A stretch of DNA of 21,346 nucleotides from an uncultured Lachnospiraceae bacterium (GCA_902773195.1 CACYDL010000037.1:1-21346); one strand, 5' to 3'; counted from the stretch's first letter, positions 1 through 8,374 are shown. Translations and numbers: made by a program. The notes: generated from the letters alone by a model not told the origin.

Positions 1-1289
<1,289 letters not shown>

Positions 1290-1333
1290 AGAGCAATGCC
1301 TCCTTTATAATGTTCCTCACTTATTCTGTGCTG

Positions 1334-1360
1334 TTAGCACTCAATTATTCGGAGTGCTAA
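1334..1360 (-). promoter_or_regulatory. CIRCE operator (HrcA binding site) of groESL
   Basis: Perfect inverted repeat TTAGCACTC (1334-1342), 9-base spacer, GAGTGCTAA (1352-1360), an exact match to the CIRCE consensus. It sits just downstream of the predicted start of transcription (about 1366), where bound HrcA would block transcription and where the RNA hairpin can affect stability. hrcA is not in this window. Confidence 0.97.
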
Positions 1361-1372
1361 CATCTAACAGAT

Positions 1373-1401
1373 AATATACGCTCTCCTTTCCGCGATGTCA
1401 A
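1373..1401 (-). promoter_or_regulatory. Sigma-A promoter of groES-groEL
   Basis: On the minus strand, a perfect -35 TTGACA (1396-1401), a 17-base spacer and -10 TATATT (1373-1378). Transcription would start near 1366 and run immediately into CIRCE. The -35 is separated by only three bases from the T-tract of the codY terminator. Confidence 0.9.
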
Positions 1402-1404
1402 GAA

Positions 1405-1441
1405 GAAAAAATAAAAAGGACGCCGGACAGATCCGGCGTCC
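1405..1441 (-). terminator. Intrinsic terminator after codY
   Basis: Ten-base-pair perfect stem GGACGCCGGA (1418-1427) / TCCGGCGTCC (1432-1441) with a 4-base loop, followed in the minus-strand direction by a 13-base T-rich tract (1405-1417). It lies about 20 bases after the codY stop and should insulate groESL from codY transcription. Confidence 0.92.
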
Positions 1442-1461
1442 CGAGCGGCCCGTTTCCGGGC

Positions 1462-2247
1462 TTATTTTTTGTTTCTGTGCTGCTTGATCTCCTCCAGCTC
1501 GTCGAAGATGTACTCGTTCAGCACCTTGATGTAGGTTCCCTTCATTCCCGAGGATCTCGATTCGATCACGCCGGCGCTCTCGAATTTCCGCAGCGCGTTG
1601 ACGATGACGGACCGGGTGATCCCGACGCGGTCCGCGATCTTGCTGGCGACCAGGATGCCCTCGTTGCCGTCGAGCTCGTCGAAGATGTGGATGATGGCCT
1701 CCAGCTCCGAGAACGAGAGCGTCGAGAAGGCGGATTTCACCACCTGGCGCTTCCTGCTCTCCTCCGCGTTCTCCTCGTCCACCGAGCGCATCATCTCGAG
1801 TCCCACCACCGTCGTGCCGTACTCGCTCACGATGATGTCCTCGATGTCGTAGGGGGATTCGTACCGGTAGCAGAACACGGTCCCCAGCCGCTCGCCGGCG
1901 ATATCGATCGGATTGATAATGGCGGTGTACCGCTCGATGTCAGGTCCCGTGAAGCCCAGTGTCGCGAGATTGACGTTTTCCTTGGTGGAAAGCACCCCGA
2001 GGAAGCGCTCGTTCAGGAGATGGTCCACAAAGCTGCCGATCTCCCCGGTAATCATCTCGTCGATCTCCCGGACGCCGCCGCACACGCCGACGCCGAGCAC
2101 CTTGCCCTTTCTGCTGATGACAAGGATATTGGACGACATTGTCTCCACAAGTACGTTGCAGATGTCGTTGAACACCACTTTCGAGGTGTTGGTGTTGTGC
2201 AGAAGTTTGTTGATCTTTCGGGTTTTGTCCAGCAGCTGTACACTCAT
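1462..2247 (-). CDS. codY: Global transcriptional regulator CodY
   Basis: GTP- and branched-chain-amino-acid-sensing regulator of nutrient adaptation in Firmicutes. The 261-residue length matches the family (259-262). The N-terminal ~155 residues form the ligand-binding GAF domain, beginning MSVQLLDKTRKINKLL. The C-terminal winged helix-turn-helix contains ASKIADRVGITRSVIVNAL (about residues 200-219) followed by GVIESRSSGMKGTYIKVLN, the very conserved DNA-reading segment. The ATG at 2247 has GGAAAGGAG six bases upstream. It has its own promoter (2448-2476), a leader of about 190 bases and its own terminator, so it is probably monocistronic. topA lies immediately upstream, a common Firmicute neighbourhood. 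Autoregulation is possible but the only box-like sequence seen is weak. Confidence 0.97.
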   Translation of the reverse strand: MSVQLLDKTRKINKLLHNTNTSKVVFNDICNVLVETMSSNILVISRKGKVLGVGVCGGVREIDEMITGEIGSFVDHLLNERFLGVLSTKENVNLATLGFTGPDIERYTAIINPIDIAGERLGTVFCYRYESPYDIEDIIVSEYGTTVVGLEMMRSVDEENAEESRKRQVVKSAFSTLSFSELEAIIHIFDELDGNEGILVASKIADRVGITRSVIVNALRKFESAGVIESRSSGMKGTYIKVLNEYIFDELEEIKQHRNKK

Positions 2248-2441
2248 TGTCTTCTCCTTTCCGGCGAAGCCCCGGCGCGTTCCGGGAATACTGTCTGTAC
2301 ACGTACCTCCTCGTCAGGAAGCCTCCGGCCTCCCGTCCTGATTACATGCCAATCTCCCGCTTAGGGCTGCGCAGTGTACGATAAGTACCTCATACCTTCG
2401 GGAATAAATTCAGAAGATGTATGCTGAACAGTCCATAATTT
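2248..2441 (-). promoter_or_regulatory. Long 5' leader of codY (about 194 bases)
   Basis: No gene is seen here. From the predicted start of transcription near 2441 to the codY ATG the RNA would be unusually long. It can form small hairpins, for example CAGGA/TCCTG arms around 2315-2340 and CCGG arms around 2261-2275, but I do not recognise a riboswitch, T-box or terminator/antiterminator pair. At 2405-2419 there is a CodY-box-like sequence with a perfect TCAGA centre but about five mismatches to the 15-base consensus. Confidence 0.4.
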
Positions 2442-2447
2442 TTAAAT

Positions 2448-2476
2448 ATTATAACATGACCTTTTCGTCATTTCAA
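2448..2476 (-). promoter_or_regulatory. Sigma-A promoter of codY
   Basis: Minus strand: -35 TTGAAA (2471-2476), 17-base spacer, -10 TATAAT (2448-2453, perfect). It lies in an AT-rich island between the topA stop and the codY leader, in contrast to the GC-rich surroundings. Confidence 0.85.
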
Positions 2477-2505
2477 GTAGTCTGATTATTTCCGGAAATG
2501 CCGCC

Positions 2506-4584
2506 TTATTTCTCTGAATAGCCGCACTTCTCATCCGAGCAGATCTCCCGGTTCCCCTTGATGACCATGTATTTCCCGCATTTCGGGCACTTCTTCCCGA
2601 CAGGCCTGGCCCAGGACATGAAGCCGCAGTCCGGATTGTTCTCGCAGCCGTAATACAGCCTTCCCTTCTTCGTCCTGCGGAGAACCACCTCTCCCGAGCC
2701 GCACTCCGGACATTTGATGCCGATTTTCTCAAAATAAGGCTTCGTGTTTCTGCACTCGGGGAACCCGGGGCACGCGAGGAACTTTCCGTGGGGGCCGTAC
2801 TTGATCACCATGTTGCGTCCGCAGTTCTCGCAGACGACGTCCGTCTCCTCGTCCCCTACCTTGACTTCCTTCAGTTCCTCGTTGGCCCTCTCCACTTCCT
2901 CCTCGAGATCCGGATAGAAGTTCCGTATGATGGTCTTCCAGTCGATTTTTCCCTCCGCGACCCCGTCGAGGAGCGTCTCCATGTTCGCGGTAAAATCGGC
3001 GTCGACGATCTGGGGGAAGGCCTGCTGCATGATGCCGTCCACGACGGACCCCAGCTCCGTGAGGAACAGATTCTTCTTTTCCTTGGAAATGTAGTGTCTC
3101 GCCAGAATGGTGGAAATGGTGGGCGCGTAGGTACTCGGCCTGCCGATTCCCTTCTCCTCCATCGTGCGGACCAGGGAGGCCTCCGTGTAGTGGACCGGCG
3201 GCTGCGTGAAGTGCTGCTCCGGCCGGAATTCGGCGGCCGTGACGGCCGAGTCGGCCGTGATGGCGGACAGGGCGGCGCTCTTCTTCGCGTCTCCCTCCTC
3301 CGGATCCTCCGACTCGCCGTAGACGTCCAGGAAACCGGGGAACCGGACGCTGGAGGAGGACGCCGTGAAGCTTCCGGGAATGTCGTCCCGGTCGGCGCGG
3401 ATCCTGACGCTCACCGTGTCATAGACCGCGGGCGACATGCGGCTCGCGGTGAATCTCCGCCAGATCAGCTGATACAGACGGAACTGATCCCTGGAGAGCG
3501 ACTCCTTGATCCTGACCGGCGTTCTCCGGATGTCCGTCGGACGGATCGCCTCATGGGCGTCCTGGACGTTCCGGTTCTGGCTGTCGTGCTTCCGGCTTCC
3601 GAGGTAATTTTCCCCGTATTCCGCTTTGATATAGTCAGCCGCCGCGGCGTCCGCTTCCTCGGACACGCGGGTGGAGTCCGTCCTGAGGTAGGAGATCAGA
3701 CCCACCGTGCCTTCTCCGCTGACGTCGACTCCCTCGTAGAGCTGCTGGGCGATCCGCATGGTCTTCGAAGTCGAAAAACCGAGCAGGTTCGCCGCGTCCT
3801 GCTGCAGCGTGCTGGTGGTGAACGGAAGGGGCGGTTTTCTCCGGCGCTCTCCCTTTTTCACCTCGGCGACGCGGAAATCCGCATCCTTCAGCCGTTCCAG
3901 AATGCGGTTCATCTCTTCTTCCGAGTCCACCGAAGTTCCGTGTTCATCCTCGGCATACTTCGCGGTCAGGGGCTTCTTTCTTCCCTGCACGGAGAAATCG
4001 GCCTCCAGCGTCCAGTATTCCGCGGGGACAAATTCCTCGATCTCCTTCTCCCGCTTCGCGACGATCCGGAGGGCGGCGGACTGCACGCGTCCGGCCGACA
4101 GGCCCCGCTTGACCTTTTTCCAGAGAACGGGGCTGATTTCGTAGCCGACCAGCCGGTCAAGCACCCGGCGGGCCTGCTGGGCGTCCACCAGGTTCATGTC
4201 GATGGCCCTGGCGGATTTGATCGAGGCCTTGACCGCGTTCTTCGTGATCTCGTTGAAGGTGATCCTCTGCATTCTGCTCTCGTCAAGGCGCAGGGCCGAG
4301 ACCAGATGCCAGGAGATCGCCTCCCCTTCCCGGTCCGGGTCGGTGGCGAGATAGACGCGGTCCGCGTTTTTGGCGGCCTTTCTGAGCTTCGCCAGGAGAT
4401 CGCCCTTGCCCCTGATCGTGATATATTTCGGTTCAAAATCATGCTCGACGTCGATTCCCATCTGACTCTTGGGGAGATCCCTGACATGTCCCATCGAAGC
4501 CTCGACGGTATAACCGGATCCGAGGAACTTCCTGATTGTCTTGACCTTGGCGGGAGATTCGACAATCACAAGATTCTTAGCCAC
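2506..4584 (-). CDS. topA: DNA topoisomerase I (type IA)
   Basis: Relaxes negatively supercoiled DNA by single-strand passage. From the GTG at 4584 the protein is 692 residues, like the ~690-residue Bacillus enzyme. The Toprim domain holds Glu9 (VIVESPAK) and the Asp82-Asp84-Glu86 cluster (DPDREGE). The active-site tyrosine is Tyr299 in SYLRTDS. The C terminus has three four-cysteine zinc fingers (CENCG, CPECG and CPKCG begin them), all intact. The frame is open much further upstream, but GTG at 4584 is chosen: TGAGGTG lies seven bases before it, it puts the Toprim glutamate at position 9 as in E. coli, and the upstream extension is low-complexity sequence encoded by a tandem repeat. An ATG at 4599 (MRCTEV) is a less likely alternative. 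It is transcribed from the promoter at 4675-4703. Confidence 0.97.
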   Translation of the reverse strand: MAKNLVIVESPAKVKTIRKFLGSGYTVEASMGHVRDLPKSQMGIDVEHDFEPKYITIRGKGDLLAKLRKAAKNADRVYLATDPDREGEAISWHLVSALRLDESRMQRITFNEITKNAVKASIKSARAIDMNLVDAQQARRVLDRLVGYEISPVLWKKVKRGLSAGRVQSAALRIVAKREKEIEEFVPAEYWTLEADFSVQGRKKPLTAKYAEDEHGTSVDSEEEMNRILERLKDADFRVAEVKKGERRRKPPLPFTTSTLQQDAANLLGFSTSKTMRIAQQLYEGVDVSGEGTVGLISYLRTDSTRVSEEADAAAADYIKAEYGENYLGSRKHDSQNRNVQDAHEAIRPTDIRRTPVRIKESLSRDQFRLYQLIWRRFTASRMSPAVYDTVSVRIRADRDDIPGSFTASSSSVRFPGFLDVYGESEDPEEGDAKKSAALSAITADSAVTAAEFRPEQHFTQPPVHYTEASLVRTMEEKGIGRPSTYAPTISTILARHYISKEKKNLFLTELGSVVDGIMQQAFPQIVDADFTANMETLLDGVAEGKIDWKTIIRNFYPDLEEEVERANEELKEVKVGDEETDVVCENCGRNMVIKYGPHGKFLACPGFPECRNTKPYFEKIGIKCPECGSGEVVLRRTKKGRLYYGCENNPDCGFMSWARPVGKKCPKCGKYMVIKGNREICSDEKCGYSEK

Positions 4585-4674
4585 TTCCGTGCACCTCATT
4601 TTTTGATTATTGCGGCGAACCGCTCCGCGGCGGATTCTTTTCCGGCTCCGCCGCTCCTTTTCACAGTAAAATTG

Positions 4675-4703
4675 ACTATACAGCAAATGATTTTCGGATG
4701 CAA
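4675..4703 (-). promoter_or_regulatory. Sigma-A promoter of topA
   Basis: Minus strand: -35 TTGCAT (4698-4703), 17-base spacer, -10 TATAGT (4675-4680). The start of transcription would be near 4668, leaving a leader of about 84 bases that contains a GC-rich stem region (GCGGCGGA and TCCGCCGC arms around 4624-4654). The position also argues against the far-upstream topA starts. Confidence 0.78.
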
Positions 4704-5193
4704 GGAGAAATTGTTGCGGAGAGTCCGGCGATGGTTTACAATCAGACTGACGGCTCCCCGCGCCGCTTTTGCGCGGCGGACGCCTTCCGCCGTCTCCGCG
4801 GCCCCGCGGAGGCATCTCTTTCTGGGTTTCCCGCATCTGTGCGGGGGCACTCTTTCCCGGTTTCCCGCATCTGCGCGGGGGCACTCTTTCCCGGTTTCCC
4901 GCATCTGCGCGAAGGCACTCTTTCCCGGTTTCCCGCATTCCCGCGGGGGTACTCTTGTCGTCCGGGCTTCTCCGGCCGCTCACCGTCGCCAGTTTCTTCC
5001 ATAATAGTAAGAAGGTCCCTGTGTGCCGCCGTTTATCCGCGATCCGCGGCCCTCTTACCCTGTCATTTCCGCTTCTCCGTCATCCGCGTCACTCTTTCCC
5101 TGTCACTTCCGCTTTTCTTTCCGTCACCCTTGACCTGCCGTCTGTCTATCTCCGGGCAAAGGCGGCGCCTTCTCCGAAAGATGAGGACTTGTC
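4704..5193. other. Intergenic spacer between divergent topA and comM
   Basis: About 490 bases without a credible gene. Apart from the 34-bp array it holds a GC-rich hairpin (CCGCGC/GCGCGG around 4758-4777) and a diverged 40-base-spaced pair (CCCTGTCAYTTCCGCTT at 5058-5074 and 5098-5114). I find no convincing promoter for comM: a TTGACC at 5130-5135 has no matching -10. Confidence 0.6.
4792..4961. repeat. 34-bp tandem repeat, about five units
   Basis: Units begin at 4792 (degenerate), 4826, 4860, 4894 and 4928 (last one diverged at its end), exactly 34 bases apart. The central three differ at one to two positions from each other. Each unit starts GTTTCCCGC and contains CCCGC/GCGGG arms with a 6-base loop, so the array could form a run of small hairpins. 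Because 34 is not a multiple of three and all frames stay open, the long open frames across it are not evidence of coding. It lies between the topA promoter and comM. Confidence 0.95.
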
Positions 5194-6732
5194 ATGTTCA
5201 GCAGCATACTCTCAGCGGCCGTCTACGGCCTCGACGTTCTTCCGATCCGGGTGGAGGCGGATCTGAGCGACGGTCTCCCCCAGTTCATCATGGTGGGTTA
5301 TCTCTCCGCCCAGGTCCGCGAGGCAGAGGACCGGGTCCGCACGTCCTTCCGCAACACCGGGGTAGCCCTGCCGCCGAAGCGGATCACCGTCAACCTGTCC
5401 CCGGCGGACGTGCCGAAATACGGCTCCCGGTTCGATCTTCCCATCGCCATCGGCATCCTGGCCGCGGCGCAGCTCGTTCCCGCCTCGTCCCTCGAGGGCC
5501 TGATGGCGGCGGGGGAGCTCGCCCTCAACGGAGATCTCCGCCGCGTCACGGGGATCCTTCCCATCGCCTACCGGGCGGGGGAGCTGGGCGCCCGAACGCT
5601 TCTCATTCCCTACGAAAATGAGCTGGAAGCCCGTCCGGCGCCGGGAATCCGCGTCGTCGGCCTCCGGAACCTGACGGAGGTCATCTCCTACCTCAGAAAC
5701 CGGACGATTCCAAAGCGGCCTCAGCCGGAGCCGCCGGACGTTCCCTCCGCCTCGTTCCCCGCGGAGGACGAGGACATGCGCGACATTCACGGGCAGAGCG
5801 CCGCTGTGCGCGGGGCGGTCATCGCCGTCGCGGGCTTCCACAACCTGCTCCTGATCGGGCCGCCCGGTTCCGGAAAGACCATGCTGGCCCGCAGGATCCC
5901 CTCGATCCTGCCGGAGCTGACGGAGGAGGAAAGCCTGGAGATCGCGAAGATCTACAGCATCGCCGGCCTGCTCGACAGCAGGGATCCCGTCGTGCGGCGC
6001 CGTCCATTCCGCCACCCGCACCACACGGTCTCAGCCCCCGCGCTGGCCGGGGGAGGGAAAATCCCCACGCCGGGAGAAATCACGCTGGCCCACCGGGGCG
6101 TGCTGTTTCTGGATGAATTTCCGGAGTTTTCCAGGGGCGCCCTTGAGATTCTCCGCCAGCCTCTCGAGGACCGGGAGATCATCATCTCCAGGACCGCCGG
6201 CACCTTCCGCTTCCCGGCGAACTTCCTTCTCCTGGCCGCCATGAATCCCTGTCCCTGCGGCTACTACCCGGACATGAACCGCTGTACCTGCTCTCCCGGG
6301 GAGGTGAACCGCTATATCAACCGCATCTCCAAGCCTCTGCTCGACCGGATTGACCTGTGCGCGGAATGCCCCCAGATCACCTACGGGGAACTGACTTCAG
6401 GCGACTCCGTCAGTCCCTCGTCTTCGGAGATCCGGGACCGGGTCAGCCGCGCGCGAAAGCTCCAGGAGATCCGTTTTTCCGGCACTCCGGTACGCTTCAA
6501 TTCCGAGATTCCCTCCTCCGCCTCCGGGGACTTCTGCCGGATGGATCCCGGCGCCGAGAGAGCTCTTGAATCCGCTTTTTCCAGCATGAGGATGAGCGCG
6601 CGGAGCTGTCACCGGATCATGAAGACGGCGCGCACCATCGCCGATCTCGAGGAGAGCGCCCTCATCAGGGCCGAGCACATCCGGGAAGCCCTGTTTTACA
6701 GAATGATCGACCGAAAATACTGGAATCTTTAG
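5194..6732 (+). CDS. comM: ComM/YifB family AAA+ ATPase (Mg-chelatase-like)
   Basis: A hexameric helicase that, in naturally transformable bacteria, promotes branch migration when incoming single-stranded DNA is integrated; in other bacteria the role is less clear. The 512-residue length is typical. The N-terminal ~190 residues form the ChlI/Lon-S5-like domain (GLPQFIMVGY, SPADVPKYGSRFDLPIA). The AAA+ core has Walker A GPPGSGKT at 222-229 and Walker B LFLDE with Asp307-Glu308, plus the family cysteine segment NPCPCGYYPD and a C-terminal Mg-chelatase subdomain. ATG 5194 has GAGGA six bases upstream. It precedes dprA in the same direction, a meaningful pairing because both act on transforming DNA. 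Both are opposite to topA-codY. Confidence 0.95.
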   Translation: MFSSILSAAVYGLDVLPIRVEADLSDGLPQFIMVGYLSAQVREAEDRVRTSFRNTGVALPPKRITVNLSPADVPKYGSRFDLPIAIGILAAAQLVPASSLEGLMAAGELALNGDLRRVTGILPIAYRAGELGARTLLIPYENELEARPAPGIRVVGLRNLTEVISYLRNRTIPKRPQPEPPDVPSASFPAEDEDMRDIHGQSAAVRGAVIAVAGFHNLLLIGPPGSGKTMLARRIPSILPELTEEESLEIAKIYSIAGLLDSRDPVVRRRPFRHPHHTVSAPALAGGGKIPTPGEITLAHRGVLFLDEFPEFSRGALEILRQPLEDREIIISRTAGTFRFPANFLLLAAMNPCPCGYYPDMNRCTCSPGEVNRYINRISKPLLDRIDLCAECPQITYGELTSGDSVSPSSSEIRDRVSRARKLQEIRFSGTPVRFNSEIPSSASGDFCRMDPGAERALESAFSSMRMSARSCHRIMKTARTIADLEESALIRAEHIREALFYRMIDRKYWNL

Positions 6733-6733
6733 A

Positions 6734-6830
6734 GACCGTGCGGAAAAAACGGACACAAGGAAGACTGCGCGGAAAAATAGGGAACACGAAAGGCCGCTCG
6801 GCAAATACAGAAGTACGAAAAACCGCGCGG
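6734..6830. repeat. 29-bp imperfect tandem repeat between comM and dprA
   Basis: Units begin at 6734, 6763, 6792 and 6821 (partial), exactly 29 bases apart. Each opens with a block like GACYGYGCGG, followed by an A-rich half ending in a CACGAAA-like block. They begin two bases after the comM stop and end at the dprA ribosome site. The period is not a multiple of three, so the open frame through it (an N-terminal extension of dprA from GTG 6738) is not credible. Confidence 0.9.
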
Positions 6831-6848
6831 CCGGAAAGGAGGATCGCG

Positions 6849-7946
6849 ATGATCCCTGAGACAGTCATGATAAAAAAAGAAGACGCGGACTACCCGCGCC
6901 GCATGAAGGAGCTGGGGAGAATGCCCCGGACGCTCTACCTGATGGGGAGGCTTCCTGACGACGATCGTCCCTCCGCGGCAGTCGTCGGGGCGCGGATGTG
7001 CAGCGGATACGGGAGGGACGCGGCCTACCGCATCGGATTCTTTCTGGCGGAGCACGGCGTCCAGGTGGTGAGCGGCCTCGCCGTCGGCGTCGACGGAACG
7101 GCCCAGCAGGGCGCCCTGGACGCGGGCGGAGACGTATTCGCCGTACTGGCGTCGGGCCCCGACGTGTGCTATCCGATCACGAATTATCCCGTCTACGAGG
7201 GGATTCTGAAACAGGGCGGCGTCGTGTCCGAGCACCCGCCGGGCACCCGGCCCCTCGCCCCGTATTTTCCCTCGCGGAACCGGATCATCAGCGCCCTGGC
7301 CGACATCGTGATCGTCGTCGAGGCCAGGGAGAGATCCGGCTCTCTCATCACGGTCGACTTCGCCCTGGAGCAGGGCCGCACGGTGCTGGCGGTACCGGGG
7401 CGTTTTACCGATCCCCTGTCGGACGGCTGCAACCGTCTCATCGCCCAGGGAGCCGGGATCATCTGCTCTCCCGGGACCATCCTGGAAGAGCTGGAGACGC
7501 TCTGGAGTACACGTCCCGCGGAAAAAACAGGTTCCCCGGCAAAGAACGTTTCCGTGGCAAATCGCGAAAAGGCCGTCAATGCCGGCCCCGCGGCGAATAC
7601 CGGGAACGCCGTCCGCTTTGGTTTCTCGGCGGATACCGGGGCTGCCGTCAAAGCCGGCCCCGATGTGAATACCGAAAAGGCCGTCAACGCCGGCCCCGCC
7701 AAAAAAGAGAGGCGTCCTGGCAGCAAAAAAACCCGGGAAGAGCGCGTCGCGCTCTCTCCGGGGGCTGCCGTCCTTCTGAAGCTGCTGGGCGAACACGGCC
7801 GGCTCACGCCGGACGAGGCCGCCGGGATGCTGTCGATCCCGGTTCCCGCCGCCTCCGCGGCGCTGATGGAGCTGGTGCTTTCGGGAGCGGCCAGAGAAGC
7901 GGGGCGGGGAAGATTTGAGGCCGTCCGCCGGTCTCACCCGAAGTAA
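6849..7946 (+). CDS. dprA: DNA-processing protein DprA (Smf)
   Basis: Binds incoming single-stranded DNA and loads RecA during transformation. Start chosen at ATG 6849 (365 residues) because AAAGGAGG sits directly before it; an in-frame GTG at 6738 lies in tandem repeats. The Rossmann-like core shows AVVGARMCSGYG, the conserved VSGLAVGVDGTAQ, LASGPDVCYP, FPSRNRII and ARERSGSLIT segments. Residues 241-288 are a low-complexity linker made of four 12-residue repeats. The C-terminal ~75 residues (from about 295) resemble the winged-helix domain found in many DprA proteins. The N terminus is short, without the SAM-like extension of Streptococcus DprA. Its last 13 bases overlap the end of the convergent secreted-protein gene. 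Confidence 0.95.
   Translation: MIPETVMIKKEDADYPRRMKELGRMPRTLYLMGRLPDDDRPSAAVVGARMCSGYGRDAAYRIGFFLAEHGVQVVSGLAVGVDGTAQQGALDAGGDVFAVLASGPDVCYPITNYPVYEGILKQGGVVSEHPPGTRPLAPYFPSRNRIISALADIVIVVEARERSGSLITVDFALEQGRTVLAVPGRFTDPLSDGCNRLIAQGAGIICSPGTILEELETLWSTRPAEKTGSPAKNVSVANREKAVNAGPAANTGNAVRFGFSADTGAAVKAGPDVNTEKAVNAGPAKKERRPGSKKTREERVALSPGAAVLLKLLGEHGRLTPDEAAGMLSIPVPAASAALMELVLSGAAREAGRGRFEAVRRSHPK
7569..7712 (+). repeat. 36-bp in-frame repeat coding the DprA linker
   Basis: Four consecutive 12-codon units: KAVNAGPAANTG (7569-7604), NAVRFGFSADTG (7605-7640), AAVKAGPDVNTE (7641-7676) and KAVNAGPAKKER (7677-7712, half-conserved). The pattern x-A-V-x-x-G-x-x-x-[ND]-T-x joins the DprA Rossmann core to the C-terminal winged helix. 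Copy number can change without breaking the frame. Confidence 0.93.
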
Positions 7947-8374
7947 TCCTGGTAGACGTTCCCGTTGATGATGCACAGATAGATGCCGGCGCCGGCCGAG
8001 GCGACGTCGTCCGTCACCAGCACCGCGAAGGTGCCGTTCTCGATACCGAGGGAATTCAGCACGTCCAGGCCGGCCTCGGAGACCTCCGTCAGGTTGGCGG
8101 TCAGCCCCTGCCAGGCGTCTTTCACCTCGGCGTTGTCCCGGCTGAGCTCCATGAGCTCCCGGGTGATGCCCGGATTGATCTTGAAGACCACGTCTCCGTC
8201 CATGACGACGAACTCGGTGTCGCAGTCTTCGTAGCTGTCCCCGACTGCCACCTCCAGCAGGTTCCGGATGGTGTCGTCGGAAAGCGCCGAGGCGTCGGCG
8301 CGCACGGTCCCGGCTGCCAGCAGCGCGGCGCAGAAAAGAGCCGCCAGCGCGGTCCTGAAGATTCGTTTACCCAT
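7934..8374 (-). CDS. Small secreted protein of unknown function
   Basis: I do not recognise a family. The 146-residue product has a clear signal peptide: positive start (MGKR), a hydrophobic stretch about residues 8-22, and a cleavage region with A-x-A at 26-28 or 28-30. Cys15 is inside the hydrophobic core but there is no convincing lipobox. The mature ~116 residues are acidic, with two cysteines (in YEDCDTEF and IYLCIING), no membrane segment and no repeats. GAGG lies seven bases before ATG 8374. It follows the U32 gene by 54 bases on the same strand, so it may be the last gene of the ireB-ruvX operon. Its stop lies inside the 3' end of convergent dprA (13-base overlap). Function cannot be inferred. 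Confidence 0.8.
   Translation of the reverse strand: MGKRIFRTALAALFCAALLAAGTVRADASALSDDTIRNLLEVAVGDSYEDCDTEFVVMDGDVVFKINPGITRELMELSRDNAEVKDAWQGLTANLTEVSEAGLDVLNSLGIENGTFAVLVTDDVASAGAGIYLCIINGNVYQDYFG

Noticed and set aside
1940..2302. 120-codon minus-strand frame starting at GTG 2302 and overlapping codY
   Set aside because: The ribosome-site spacing is too short and the product is Arg/Gln-rich shadow sequence; kept only as a remote leader-peptide idea.
4792..4961. CRISPR array
   Set aside because: The units are directly adjacent with no unique spacers and no cas genes nearby; it is a simple tandem repeat.
4585..4983. N-terminal extension of topA
   Set aside because: Repetitive Arg/Pro/Gly sequence encoded by the 34-bp array and lying upstream of the topA promoter; the GTG at 4584 has a ribosome site and gives the family's normal length.
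2788..5004. 738-codon open frame on the plus strand opposite topA
   Set aside because: It is the antisense shadow of a clear topA in GC-rich DNA and its protein is Arg/Gly/Asp-rich without any recognisable motif.
5130..5158. comM promoter at TTGACC
   Set aside because: No acceptable -10 at 16-18 bases; the downstream sequence is CGGGCA-like.
4698..5621. Plus-strand frame upstream of and overlapping comM
   Set aside because: Runs through the tandem repeat and then into comM in the wrong frame; no ribosome site and no motif.
6738..6848. Upstream GTG start for dprA adding 37 residues
   Set aside because: The extension is encoded by the 29-bp repeat, whose period is not a multiple of three, and ATG 6849 has a near-perfect ribosome site.
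6729..7976. 415-codon minus-strand frame opposite dprA
   Set aside because: Shadow of dprA; its repetitive middle simply mirrors the 36-bp linker repeat.
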